Part shown: positions 1-5,394 of the stretch, piece after piece | How the letters are laid out: each line of letters begins with the position of its first letter | Numbering within the stretch: the stretch's first letter is position 1 | Assembly: GCA_019348095.1 (NCBI GenBank) | Contig: JAHWKC010000167.1 | Span: 1-5,590 of the forward strand | Length of the DNA stretch: 5,590 nt | Reading direction: 5' to 3' | DNA from: Pseudomonadota bacterium | GTDB taxonomy: Bacteria; Pseudomonadota; Gammaproteobacteria; Xanthomonadales; Xanthomonadaceae | Position numbers and translations under genes: made by a program | Notes under the pieces: model-generated | What the model saw: the letters and a program-made list of their open reading frames with translations, nothing else | What the model was told of the DNA's origin: nothing | Database searches by the model: none

Positions 1-214
1 CGGCGCCGCGACCATCGCCTTCCACCTGCAGCAACGGCACGGCCGCGCGCCGGCAGTCTCGACGATCTGGCGGGTCCTGTCGGCGCGCGGCTTCGTCACC
101 CCGCAGCCGCACAAGCGACCCTATAGCAGCTACGTCCGCTTCTCAGCCGAGCAGCCCAACGAGCGTTGGCAGCTCGACATCACCCACAGGACCCTCGCCG
201 ATGGCACCGAGGTC
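1..214 (+). mobile_element. IS481-like (integrase-core) transposase fragment, 3' part missing
   Basis: Reading from base 2, the frame gives a helix-turn-helix-like stretch (HLQQRHGRAPAVSTIWRVL), then GFVTPQPHKRP and an AEQPNERWQLDITH block. From family knowledge this is the lead-in to the DDE integrase core of IS481-type transposases, usually continuing as 'THW-LADG-V-ILN-DDHSR'. The Asp codon at 176-178 would be the first catalytic acidic residue. The other two catalytic residues and the whole rest of the core are absent, because about ten codons later the frame turns into FecR sequence with no stop. The start lies outside the window. It is a dead remnant: no transposase could work without the rest of the DDE triad. 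The right end of the transposon is not visible, so the loss came from recombination or deletion inside the gene, not a simple insertion. IS3/IS150-type integrases are the alternative assignment. Membership of the rve superfamily is much surer than the exact IS family. Confidence 0.8.
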
Positions 215-799
215 CTGCTCGATACCGACTCGAGCGTGACCGCGCGCTTCAGTGACCGGGCCCGCCGCATCGAGCTGCAGCGCGGGCGCGCGCAGTTCGT
301 GGTTGCCGCGGACACGCGCCGGCCGTTCACGGTCGAGGCCGGCGCGGCCACGATCCGCGACATCGGCACCACCTTTCAGGTCGGCCGTCGCGGCGATGCG
401 GTGGAGGTGGGGCTGCTCGAGGGGGCGCTGATCGTGATCGCGGCCAGCCGATCCGGCGCGAGCCGACGCAGCACGCTCGCGCCGGGCCAGCAGGTCACGG
501 TCGACGCGGCCGGCAACATGCAGGCCAGGCGTGCGCTCGACCTTGCGGTCGCCGAAGCCTGGCCGCGCGGAGACCTGGTGTTCAAGAATCGCCGGCTGGA
601 TGTGCTGCTGGCGGAGATGAACCGCTACTCGGAGGCCCAGTTGCGGCTGGCCGACCCGCGTCTGGGCGACACAACCGTCAGTGGCGTATTCCACATCCAC
701 GACCAGCCGGCGCTGATCGCGGCGCTGGAGCAGGGCTGGTCGTTGCGTGCCGAGCGTCTCGACGAGCATCAGATCGTGCTGCACGGCCCGGCGCGGTAG
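194..799 (+). pseudogene. FecR-type anti-sigma factor, N-terminally truncated and fused in frame to the transposase fragment
   Basis: FecR proteins sit in the inner membrane: a cytoplasmic N-terminal domain (DUF4880) binds a FecI-type ECF sigma factor, and the periplasmic part senses a loaded TonB-dependent receptor. Here only the periplasmic part remains. It opens with ADGTEVLLDTDSSV, then RRIELQRGRAQFVV, the DTRRPFTVEAG block, IRDIGTTFQV and EVGLLEGAL, which together form the FecR domain (about 209-450). The C-terminal DUF4974/STN-like domain follows, with WPRGDLVFKNRRL, EMNRYSEAQL and SGVFHIHDQPALIAALEQ (about 560-790). DUF4880 and the transmembrane helix are missing, replaced by transposase codons in the same frame. 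The roughly 200 FecR codons contain no stop or frameshift, so the event looks recent. A GTG at 236 is in frame but has no ribosome-binding site and would give a protein without an export signal. The product cannot be a normal anti-sigma factor. The STN-bearing receptor 295 bases downstream is the expected partner. Confidence 0.88.
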
Positions 800-809
800 C
801 ACGCCGATA

Positions 810-870
810 GTAGAGCCGAGCTTGCTCGGCTGCTGTTGCTTCAAGAGCAGCGGAGCAAGCTCCGCTCTAC
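810..870. repeat. Inverted pair of GTAG-headed REP/SMAG-like hairpins, GAGC-TT-GCTC subfamily
   Basis: The left element (810-831) starts GTAGAG and folds as AGCCGAGC-TT-GCTCGGCT (814-831). The right element (849-870) is its mirror: AGCGGAGC-AA-GCTCCGCT (849-866), then CTCTAC, the complement of GTAGAG. Each arm is a perfect 8-bp stem with a 2-base loop, and the two are separated by 17 bases. The elements differ at one base pair in the stem, changed on both sides so pairing is kept. A GTAG head plus short hairpin, arranged as an inverted dimer, is the layout described for SMAG/REP elements mobilised by RAYT transposases. That the family applies here is inferred from the layout; no RAYT gene lies in the window. 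Confidence 0.85.
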
Positions 871-888
871 CGGACTTCCTGCGGGGAA

Positions 889-974
889 ATGTAGGAGCGG
901 CTTCAGCCGCGAGCTCTTTGCGCGGCTCCCCGCTTCCTTTGTTTCCCTTTTCGCGGCTGAAGCCGCTCCTACAT
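889..974. repeat. Inverted pair of GTAG-headed REP/SMAG-like hairpins, GCGGCT-TC-AGCCGC subfamily
   Basis: Two arms, 889-912 and 951-974, are perfect 24-base inverted copies of each other, each carrying the GTAGGAGCGGCTTCAGCCGC core in opposite orientation. Each core is itself a hairpin, GCGGCT-TC-AGCCGC, so the DNA or RNA can fold either as two small hairpins or as one long hairpin with a 38-base pyrimidine-rich loop. The same core recurs as an inverted pair at 5271-5348. Placement between the truncated fecR and the receptor gene is typical for REP dimers, which accumulate between genes. It could also act as a transcription or mRNA-stability barrier. Confidence 0.92.
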
Positions 975-1073
975 GAACCGCATTGAGCAGGGGAACGAAC
1001 GGAGTGATCGAGCCTCCGCATTGCCAGCCCCGGCGTTGCGCAGCCTGCGGGCGTTCCGTAAGGTGGCCGCTCC

Positions 1074-1079
1074 CATAAT
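1074..1079 (+). promoter_or_regulatory. Possible -10-like hexamer CATAAT upstream of the receptor gene
   Basis: CATAAT lies 15 bases before the receptor ATG and is the only AT-rich hexamer in a GC-rich leader. If it is used as a -10 element, transcription would start within about 10 bases of the ATG, giving an almost leaderless mRNA, which would fit the lack of a Shine-Dalgarno sequence. No clear -35 element is seen, and genes of this type are often read by a FecI-type sigma whose promoter does not resemble the housekeeping consensus. This is a weak call. Confidence 0.22.
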
Positions 1080-1094
1080 GCCTGTCGCGGTTGA

Positions 1095-3950
1095 ATGGCC
1101 CCATCCAGGTTCACGCTCGCCCTGCTGGGCGCGCTGTCGTGGGCCTGTCTGGACGGGTCTGCTCGCGGCGCCGAGGCACCGAGCTCCGCTGCCACCGCTT
1201 TCAGCATCCGCGCCGGCTCGCTCGACAGCGCGCTGGAGGCTCTGGCGAGGCAGTGCCGCACCCAGATCATCTACGATCCCGCGCTGGTGGCGCAGCTGCG
1301 CAGCGGCGGCCTGCAGGGCCAACTCGCGCCGGCCCGCGCGTTGGCCCGGCTGCTACGGGGCAGCGGCCTGCGTGCGGAGGCGGTCAACGCCAATACCTTC
1401 CTGTTGCGCCGCCGCCCCCCGCGCACCGCGCCGCTCAGGCGCGCGGCCGCACCCGAGCGCCGCGCCGCCGCGACCGAGCTCGCCGCGGTCCACGTCACCG
1501 GCAGCCACATCCCTCGCAGTGATCTCGATGTCGTCACTCCGTCGCCGCTGACCCTGATCGGCCGCGAGCAGATCGAGACCAGCGGCCATCAGACCCTGTT
1601 CGAATTGCTGCGCTTGCAGCCCGGCATGATCGGCCACCACCCGGTCGACGTCGCCGCCGACGGCGGACAGGGTGTGCAGCAACCGTTTGCCGCGGCGGCC
1701 ACTACCAGCCTGAATGCACTCGGGCCGCGCGCGACGCTTTTCCTGATCGACGGCCGCCGCGTCGCCAACTACGGGCTGATCTCGGCCGATTTGGGCGGCT
1801 TGCTCGACCTGGATGGCATTCCGCTGAGCATCGTCGAGCGGGTCGAGATCCTGCGCGGCGGCGCGTCGGCGATCTATGGTGCCGATGCGATGGCCGGCGT
1901 GGTCAACATCATCCTGAAAAAGCACCAGGACGGCGGCGAGATCATCGGCCGCCTCGGGCGGTCCTCGCGCGGCGATGCCGATGAGCAGCGGCTTTCGTTC
2001 AGTCATGGCGCGCAGACGCCACGCGGCGGCAGCGTGCTGGTCGCCGCCGACTATTTCCGGCGCGAGGCATTGTTCGGTGCGCAGCGAGCGTGGCGGACCA
2101 TGGACCACCGCCGCCATGGCCTGGGCGACTGGCGCATTCCGCTGGGCTATCGCGGGGTGGACGGGCGCCTGGCCCAGCCCGCCTGCGCACCCGGCGCGGG
2201 CGCGGGCGCGCTGGTCGAAGGCTGCCTTCTCGACATTCCGCGTTTTCTCACCCTACAGCCGGCAAGCGAGCGCCTGTCGCTGTATGGGCACCTGGAACAG
2301 CCGGTCGGCGGCAGCGTGAGCTGGTCGGCCGATGTACGCGCCAGCGAAGCCAGCCAGCAGCTGCGCGGCGCGCCGTTCCATGGGCGGGTGTCGGTGCCGT
2401 CGGGCCACCCCGACGCAGTGCCCGGCGCGCCCGTGCTCGACTATGCGTTTTTCGACGTCGGTCCGGTGCGCAACCGCAGCGACACCCGCACGCTGGATGC
2501 CTCCACCGGGCTCAATGGCCTGCTCGGCGGCTGGGAGTGGTCCGCGACCGCGTCGCACCATCGCAACAGCGTCACCAGCCGCATCGACGGGTTGGTCCGC
2601 GATACCGCGTTCACCCAGGCGGTGCACGCCCACGCGTATCGGTTCAACGTTGCCGCCGGCGCACAAGCCAACCCGGCCTCGGTGCTGGCGGCGATCTCGC
2701 CGCGGGTCACGGCGCGCGGGACAACGGTGCTGAACCAGCTCAGCTTCGGCATCAATGGCCGCGGCTTCTCGCTGCCGGCCGGCGCGACCCGGCTTGCCGC
2801 CGGTGCCGAGTTCGGCCGCGATGCACTGCGCCATCGCCCCGACCCGCTGATGCTCGAGCACGACCTCGCGCTGAGTCCGCAGAAGATCAGCATCGACACC
2901 CACCGATACAGCTCCGCGCTGTTCGCCGAGATCAACCTGCCATTGTTGGCGCGGGTGCAGGCCGACGTCGCGCTGCGGCTGGACCGGCGCCAGGGCTACG
3001 GCAGCAAACGCTCGCCCAAGCTCGGGGTGAAATGGAACGTTGTCGACTCGTTGACCTTCCGCGGCACCGCGGCTACCGGGTACCGCGCGCCTTCGCTGTT
3101 CGAACTGCGAAGGCCGAACGTGTTCGAGAGGCTCGCGTTCGTGCTGGAGAACGAGGCGGTGGCGCCGTGCGCGATATCTATCCCGATCGATGTCGGCATC
3201 AGCTATTGCCTGGTGACGCTGGGGGCGCACGAGAACCCCGACTTGCGGCCGGAGACGTCGCGCAGCCACACGCTAGGCATGGTGTGGGCGCCCTCGCGCC
3301 GGTTCAGCCTCAGTCTGGATCATTTCCGCATCCAGCGCCGCAACGAGATCCTGCCGGGCAGCGCGCTCGACGATCTCGCCGCATTCCCGCAATCACTGCA
3401 GCGCGATGAAGCGGGCCGGCTGATCGGGATCGACCAGTACTTCGAGAACGTCGGCCGCAGCGATGTGCGCGGCTGGGAATTGGACGCGCAGTACGCATTG
3501 GACACCGTGCGCTACGGCCGCTACTCGCTGCGGCTGTCGGGCCATCACCTGCAGCGACTGGAGCGGCGTGCACGGCCGAATGCGCCGGTACTGGACCAGG
3601 CCGGTCATCGCGCCCCCGATCGCAGCGCGCTGGCGTCGCTGCAGTGGGACTACGCCGACTGGCGCACCACGCTGAACCTGCGCAGCCTGGGGCCTTCGCA
3701 GGTCGCGGCCGCGGGCCAGCCGTGCCCGGCGGCCAATCTCGCCGCCGGCAGGTGCCGCACGCCGGGCTCGACCACCTTCGATGTGGACCTGCAGTACGCC
3801 GGGGTCGCCGACTGGCGCTTCGGGCTCAACGTGCGGGACATCGGCGACCGCCACCCGCTGAATTTCGATGTCGCCAAGGGCGGTTACGACATCGCCCACG
3901 ACGACCCGCGTGGTCGCTTTTTCCTGCTCAGCGCCGCCTACCGCTTCTGA
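1095..3950 (+). CDS. TonB-dependent outer-membrane receptor with N-terminal STN signalling domain (FecA-like transducer)
   Basis: A 951-residue outer-membrane importer, energised through TonB-ExbB-ExbD, of the class that also signals to a FecR/FecI pair. Residues 1-27 form a signal peptide (MAPSRFTLALLGALSW core, ARGAEA cleavage area). Residues 36-104 are an STN domain (FSIRAGSLDSALEALARQ). An Arg/Ala-rich linker covers 105-127 and a TonB-box-like AAVHVTG lies at 130-136. The plug spans about 140-275 (TLFLIDGRRV, VERVEILRGGASAIYGADA, GVVNIILKK). The beta-barrel follows, with GTAATGYRAPSLFEL (657-671), ENPDLRPETS (713-722) and a C-terminal RFFLLSAAYRF ending in the Phe typical of barrels. Cysteine pairs C364/C377, C692/C705 and C877/C887 suggest loop disulfides. 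An in-frame TGA (1092-1094) abuts the ATG, so no longer start is possible; there is no Shine-Dalgarno. The ligand cannot be read from the sequence: siderophore, haem, sugar or peptide are all open. The cognate FecR just upstream is truncated. Confidence 0.95.
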   Translation: MAPSRFTLALLGALSWACLDGSARGAEAPSSAATAFSIRAGSLDSALEALARQCRTQIIYDPALVAQLRSGGLQGQLAPARALARLLRGSGLRAEAVNANTFLLRRRPPRTAPLRRAAAPERRAAATELAAVHVTGSHIPRSDLDVVTPSPLTLIGREQIETSGHQTLFELLRLQPGMIGHHPVDVAADGGQGVQQPFAAAATTSLNALGPRATLFLIDGRRVANYGLISADLGGLLDLDGIPLSIVERVEILRGGASAIYGADAMAGVVNIILKKHQDGGEIIGRLGRSSRGDADEQRLSFSHGAQTPRGGSVLVAADYFRREALFGAQRAWRTMDHRRHGLGDWRIPLGYRGVDGRLAQPACAPGAGAGALVEGCLLDIPRFLTLQPASERLSLYGHLEQPVGGSVSWSADVRASEASQQLRGAPFHGRVSVPSGHPDAVPGAPVLDYAFFDVGPVRNRSDTRTLDASTGLNGLLGGWEWSATASHHRNSVTSRIDGLVRDTAFTQAVHAHAYRFNVAAGAQANPASVLAAISPRVTARGTTVLNQLSFGINGRGFSLPAGATRLAAGAEFGRDALRHRPDPLMLEHDLALSPQKISIDTHRYSSALFAEINLPLLARVQADVALRLDRRQGYGSKRSPKLGVKWNVVDSLTFRGTAATGYRAPSLFELRRPNVFERLAFVLENEAVAPCAISIPIDVGISYCLVTLGAHENPDLRPETSRSHTLGMVWAPSRRFSLSLDHFRIQRRNEILPGSALDDLAAFPQSLQRDEAGRLIGIDQYFENVGRSDVRGWELDAQYALDTVRYGRYSLRLSGHHLQRLERRARPNAPVLDQAGHRAPDRSALASLQWDYADWRTTLNLRSLGPSQVAAAGQPCPAANLAAGRCRTPGSTTFDVDLQYAGVADWRFGLNVRDIGDRHPLNFDVAKGGYDIAHDDPRGRFFLLSAAYRF

Positions 3951-4041
3951 CGCGCGGCCCGCCCAGAACCTTTTTTTTCCCGCGGGGTAGGGGGGAGGGA
4001 TGGCGCCTGCGTTATCGATACCGGTGTCCTGGCAAGGGTGT

Positions 4042-4072
4042 CCCGATCCGCGACGAATATCGTCGGATCGGG
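4042..4072. other. Bulged inverted repeat (hairpin) in the intergenic region
   Basis: CCCGATCC (4042-4049) pairs with GGATCGGG (4065-4072). After a 2-base bulge (GC, 4050-4051), GACGA (4052-4056) pairs with TCGTC (4060-4064) across an ATA loop. This gives 13 base pairs. No T-tract follows on either strand, so it is not an intrinsic terminator. It lacks a GTAG head and so is not one of the REP elements of this window. A structured RNA element, a protein-binding palindrome or a different repeat family are all possible. Confidence 0.55.
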
Positions 4073-4208
4073 GCGGTTCTGATCGGGGACTAGCAGTGCA
4101 GGAGCCGGCCGCCATTGGCGATCCGGTGGACCACGGAAGGTGCGAGGAATGGCGAGCCAGTGGACGGCGGCCAGGGAATGGCAGCCAGGGATGGCCTCAG
4201 GGAAGGTC

Positions 4209-4258
4209 GCTCCCGCTACGTCGAGGCTTCGGGGCTCGGCGTACCGGGAGCTTTTTTT
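4209..4258 (+). terminator. Intrinsic terminator-like long stem-loop with T7 tract (plus strand)
   Basis: GCTCCCG (4209-4215) pairs perfectly with CGGGAGC (4245-4251), followed directly by seven T (4252-4258). The stem continues after one mismatch with TACG/CGTA (4217-4220 with 4240-4243) and then CGAG/CTCG (4222-4225 with 4235-4238). The apex contains a TTCG (4228-4231) that could be closed by C4227-G4232. It reads on the plus strand and is the first convincing terminator after the receptor gene, about 260 bases past its stop. It would equally end an independent small transcript from this gap. Confidence 0.68.
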
Positions 4259-4316
4259 CGAAGGGGGAGGTAACCGCATCGCGCCAGCACTCCTCCTGCA
4301 CCCGGGATACAGAAAA

Positions 4317-4341
4317 GGCCGCGGAGTCCGCGGCCTTTTTT
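4317..4341 (-). terminator. Bidirectional intrinsic terminator for tsf and convergent transcription
   Basis: GGCCGCGG (4317-4324) and CCGCGGCC (4328-4335) form a perfect 8-bp GC stem with an AGT loop. It is flanked by AAAA on the left (4313-4316) and TTTTTT on the right (4336-4341), so it has a U-tract whichever strand is transcribed. It starts about 33 bases past the tsf stop on the minus strand and is the natural end of the rpsB-tsf transcript. On the plus strand it backs up the terminator at 4209-4258. Confidence 0.9.
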
Positions 4342-4374
4342 GTACTGCTGGGAAGCTGAAGGGGAATGGCGAGG

Positions 4375-5244
4375 CTACGCCAGGCCAGCCTGCTTCATTA
4401 CTTCGGCGTGGAAGTCGTCGCTCTGCTTCTCGATGCCTTCGCCGACGGCGAGGCGGACGAAACCCAGGACCTCAGCGCCGGCGGCCTTGAGCGCGGCCTC
4501 GACGGTCTGATTGGTGTCCAGCACGTACGGCTGGCCAGTCAGGCACAGCTCGTTGACGGTCTTGGCGACCTTGCCGGAAATCATCTTCTCGAGGATCTCG
4601 GCGGGCTTGCCGGTGTCCTTGACCTGGGCCAGGGCGATTTCCTTTTCCTTGGCGACGAAGTCGGCCGGGACGTGGGCCGGCGAGATGTACGGCGGGTTCA
4701 TCGCCGCAACGTGCATCGCCAGGCCGCGTGCCAGGTCGGCGTTACCGCCCTTGAGTTCGATCAGTACGCCGATGCGGCCGCCATGCACGTAGGCGCCGAG
4801 CGTGTTGGCGCTTTCCATGTGCGAGATGCGGCGGACCTGCACGTTCTCGCCGACCTTGGCGATCAGTTCGGCGCGGGTCTCCTCGACGGTCTGCCCGGAG
4901 CCCAGCTTTGCGGTCTTCAGTGTTTCGACATCGCTGGCCCCGAGCGCGGCTTCGCCGACGCTCTCGGTGAACGCGATGAAGTTGGCGTCCTTGGCGACGA
5001 AGTCGGTCTCGGAGTTGATCTCGACCAGCACGGCCTTGCCGTCGGTCTGGGCCGCGACGATGCGGCCTTCGGCGGCGACGCGGCTGGCTTTCTTGTCGGC
5101 CTTGGCCAGACCCTGCTTGCGCAGCCATTCGGCGGAGACTTCGACGTCGCCGTTGTTCTCGACCAGCGCCTTCTTGCATTCCATCATGCCGGCGCCGGTG
5201 CGCTCGCGCAGTTCCTTGACCAGGGATGCGTTGATTTCTGCCAT
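4375..5244 (-). CDS. tsf: Translation elongation factor Ts (EF-Ts)
   Basis: EF-Ts is the cytoplasmic guanine-nucleotide exchange factor that releases GDP from EF-Tu so it can be recharged with GTP. The 289-residue product matches the usual gammaproteobacterial length (E. coli 283). The N-terminal UBA-like domain (residues 1-55) has the hallmark [16 protein letters not shown] and a [14 protein letters not shown] segment. ETDFVAKD at 79-86 contains Asp81-Phe82, the equivalent of the pair that pushes into EF-Tu's nucleotide site. GENVQVRRI (132-140), [11 protein letters not shown] (154-164) and [10 protein letters not shown] (175-184) mark the first core subdomain, and the second runs to [13 protein letters not shown] (261-273). 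The ATG at 5242-5244 is preceded by GAGGTA on the minus strand (5251-5256), a well-spaced ribosome-binding site that settles the start. It lies about 150 bases downstream of the rpsB-like stop, with a hairpin/T-tract and a REP dimer in between, so its level relative to S2 may be tuned there. The stop is TAG. Confidence 0.98.
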   Translation of the reverse strand: MAEINASLVKELRERTGAGMMECKKALVENNGDVEVSAEWLRKQGLAKADKKASRVAAEGRIVAAQTDGKAVLVEINSETDFVAKDANFIAFTESVGEAALGASDVETLKTAKLGSGQTVEETRAELIAKVGENVQVRRISHMESANTLGAYVHGGRIGVLIELKGGNADLARGLAMHVAAMNPPYISPAHVPADFVAKEKEIALAQVKDTGKPAEILEKMISGKVAKTVNELCLTGQPYVLDTNQTVEAALKAAGAEVLGFVRLAVGEGIEKQSDDFHAEVMKQAGLA

Positions 5245-5250
5245 GGGGGT

Positions 5251-5256
5251 TACCTC
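5251..5256 (-). promoter_or_regulatory. Shine-Dalgarno sequence of tsf
   Basis: On the minus strand GAGGTA lies six bases before the tsf ATG (spacer ACCCCC). The REP arm ends at 5271, only 14 bases upstream, so a folded REP hairpin in the mRNA would sit right behind the initiation region without covering it. Confidence 0.85.
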
Positions 5257-5270
5257 ATATTTTTCGGAAC

Positions 5271-5348
5271 TGTAGGAGCGGCTTCAGCCGCGACCCGCAA
5301 TCGGTCACAGGGCCGAAGCATCCGATCGCGGCTGAAGCCGCTCCTACA
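5271..5348. repeat. Inverted REP/SMAG-like pair inside the rpsB-tsf intergenic region
   Basis: Perfect 23-base inverted arms at 5271-5293 and 5326-5348 share the GTAGGAGCGGCTTCAGCCGC core with the pair at 889-974, including the GCGA edge. The 32-base spacer is unrelated to the spacer of the other copy, though ATCGG (5300-5304) and CCGAT (5322-5326) can extend the pairing inwards. The transcript of an essential operon must pass through it, so it should fold in mRNA as either one long or two short hairpins. Such elements can shield upstream mRNA from 3' exonucleases or partly stop RNA polymerase. Confidence 0.92.
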
Positions 5349-5383
5349 AAAGAAGTGCGGCCGCGCAGCATGGCGCGGCCGCA
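5348..5383 (-). terminator. Attenuator-like intrinsic terminator between rpsB and tsf
   Basis: On the minus strand an 11-bp perfect GC-rich stem (5373-5383 with 5356-5366, loop CATGCT) is followed by CTTCTTTT (5355-5348). It begins 11 bases past the rpsB-like stop. A partial terminator between rpsB and tsf is known in E. coli, where it makes S2 more abundant than EF-Ts. The same role is inferred here. The T-tract is short and broken by a C, which fits partial rather than full termination, since tsf has no other clear promoter in the gap. Confidence 0.68.
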
Positions 5384-5394
5384 TGACATCGGTC

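Larger units (their letters stand above)
3951..4374. other. Gene-free convergent intergenic region with structured elements
   Basis: This stretch of 424 bases lies between the receptor stop and the tsf stop. Short frames across it show no recognisable domain or coding pattern. In order it holds: a T8 run (3971-3978) followed by the palindrome CCCGCGGG (3979-3986) and G-runs (3984-3999); a 7-base direct repeat GGTGTCC (4023-4029 and 4037-4043); a bulged hairpin (4042-4072); an imperfect direct repeat of AATGGC-AGCCAG (4148-4160 and 4177-4188); a long stem-loop with T-tract (4209-4258); and the bidirectional terminator (4317-4341). It could be the long structured 3' untranslated end of the receptor mRNA, the home of a small RNA, or the remains of a decayed gene. 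Confidence 0.75.

Noticed and set aside
236..799. GTG at 236 as a genuine start for a short FecR protein
   Set aside because: No Shine-Dalgarno at proper spacing, and it would begin inside the FecR domain, leaving no signal or membrane segment. The frame is open all the way to the left edge.
810..974. CRISPR-like array or transposon terminal repeats
   Set aside because: The repeats are inverted hairpins with GTAG heads in pairs, not regularly spaced direct repeats. There is no coding sequence between the arms, so they are REP dimers and not IS ends.
1140..1160. Lipobox at Cys18 of the receptor (SWAC)
   Set aside because: Trp at -2 and Ser at -3 do not fit a lipobox, and TonB-dependent receptors are normally not lipoproteins. 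The ARGAEA signal peptidase I area fits better.
143..1270. Long minus-strand open frame (375 codons) opposite fecR and the receptor start
   Set aside because: It runs through both REP pairs and is antisense to well-supported FecR and receptor sequence. Its translation has no domain logic, and long antisense frames are common at this GC content.
2253..3269. Minus-strand 338-codon frame within the receptor gene
   Set aside because: Antisense shadow with no recognisable motif and no ribosome-binding site.
2090..3409. Plus-strand 439-codon frame within the receptor gene
   Set aside because: Arg/Ala/Pro/Gly-rich out-of-frame shadow of the receptor, which has continuous family motifs in its own frame.
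3971..3978. T8 tract right after the receptor as its terminator
   Set aside because: The preceding bases (3951-3970) form no stem of more than 3-4 bp, so no terminator hairpin is supported.
3393..4115. Minus-strand 240-codon frame spanning the receptor 3' end and the intergenic region
   Set aside because: Mostly antisense to the conserved barrel C-terminus; composition is that of a GC-rich shadow.
4000..4490. Two overlapping plus-strand frames (4000-4359 and 4140-4490)
   Set aside because: Both read through two terminator stems, and one runs into antisense of tsf. No domain pattern, so treated as non-coding.
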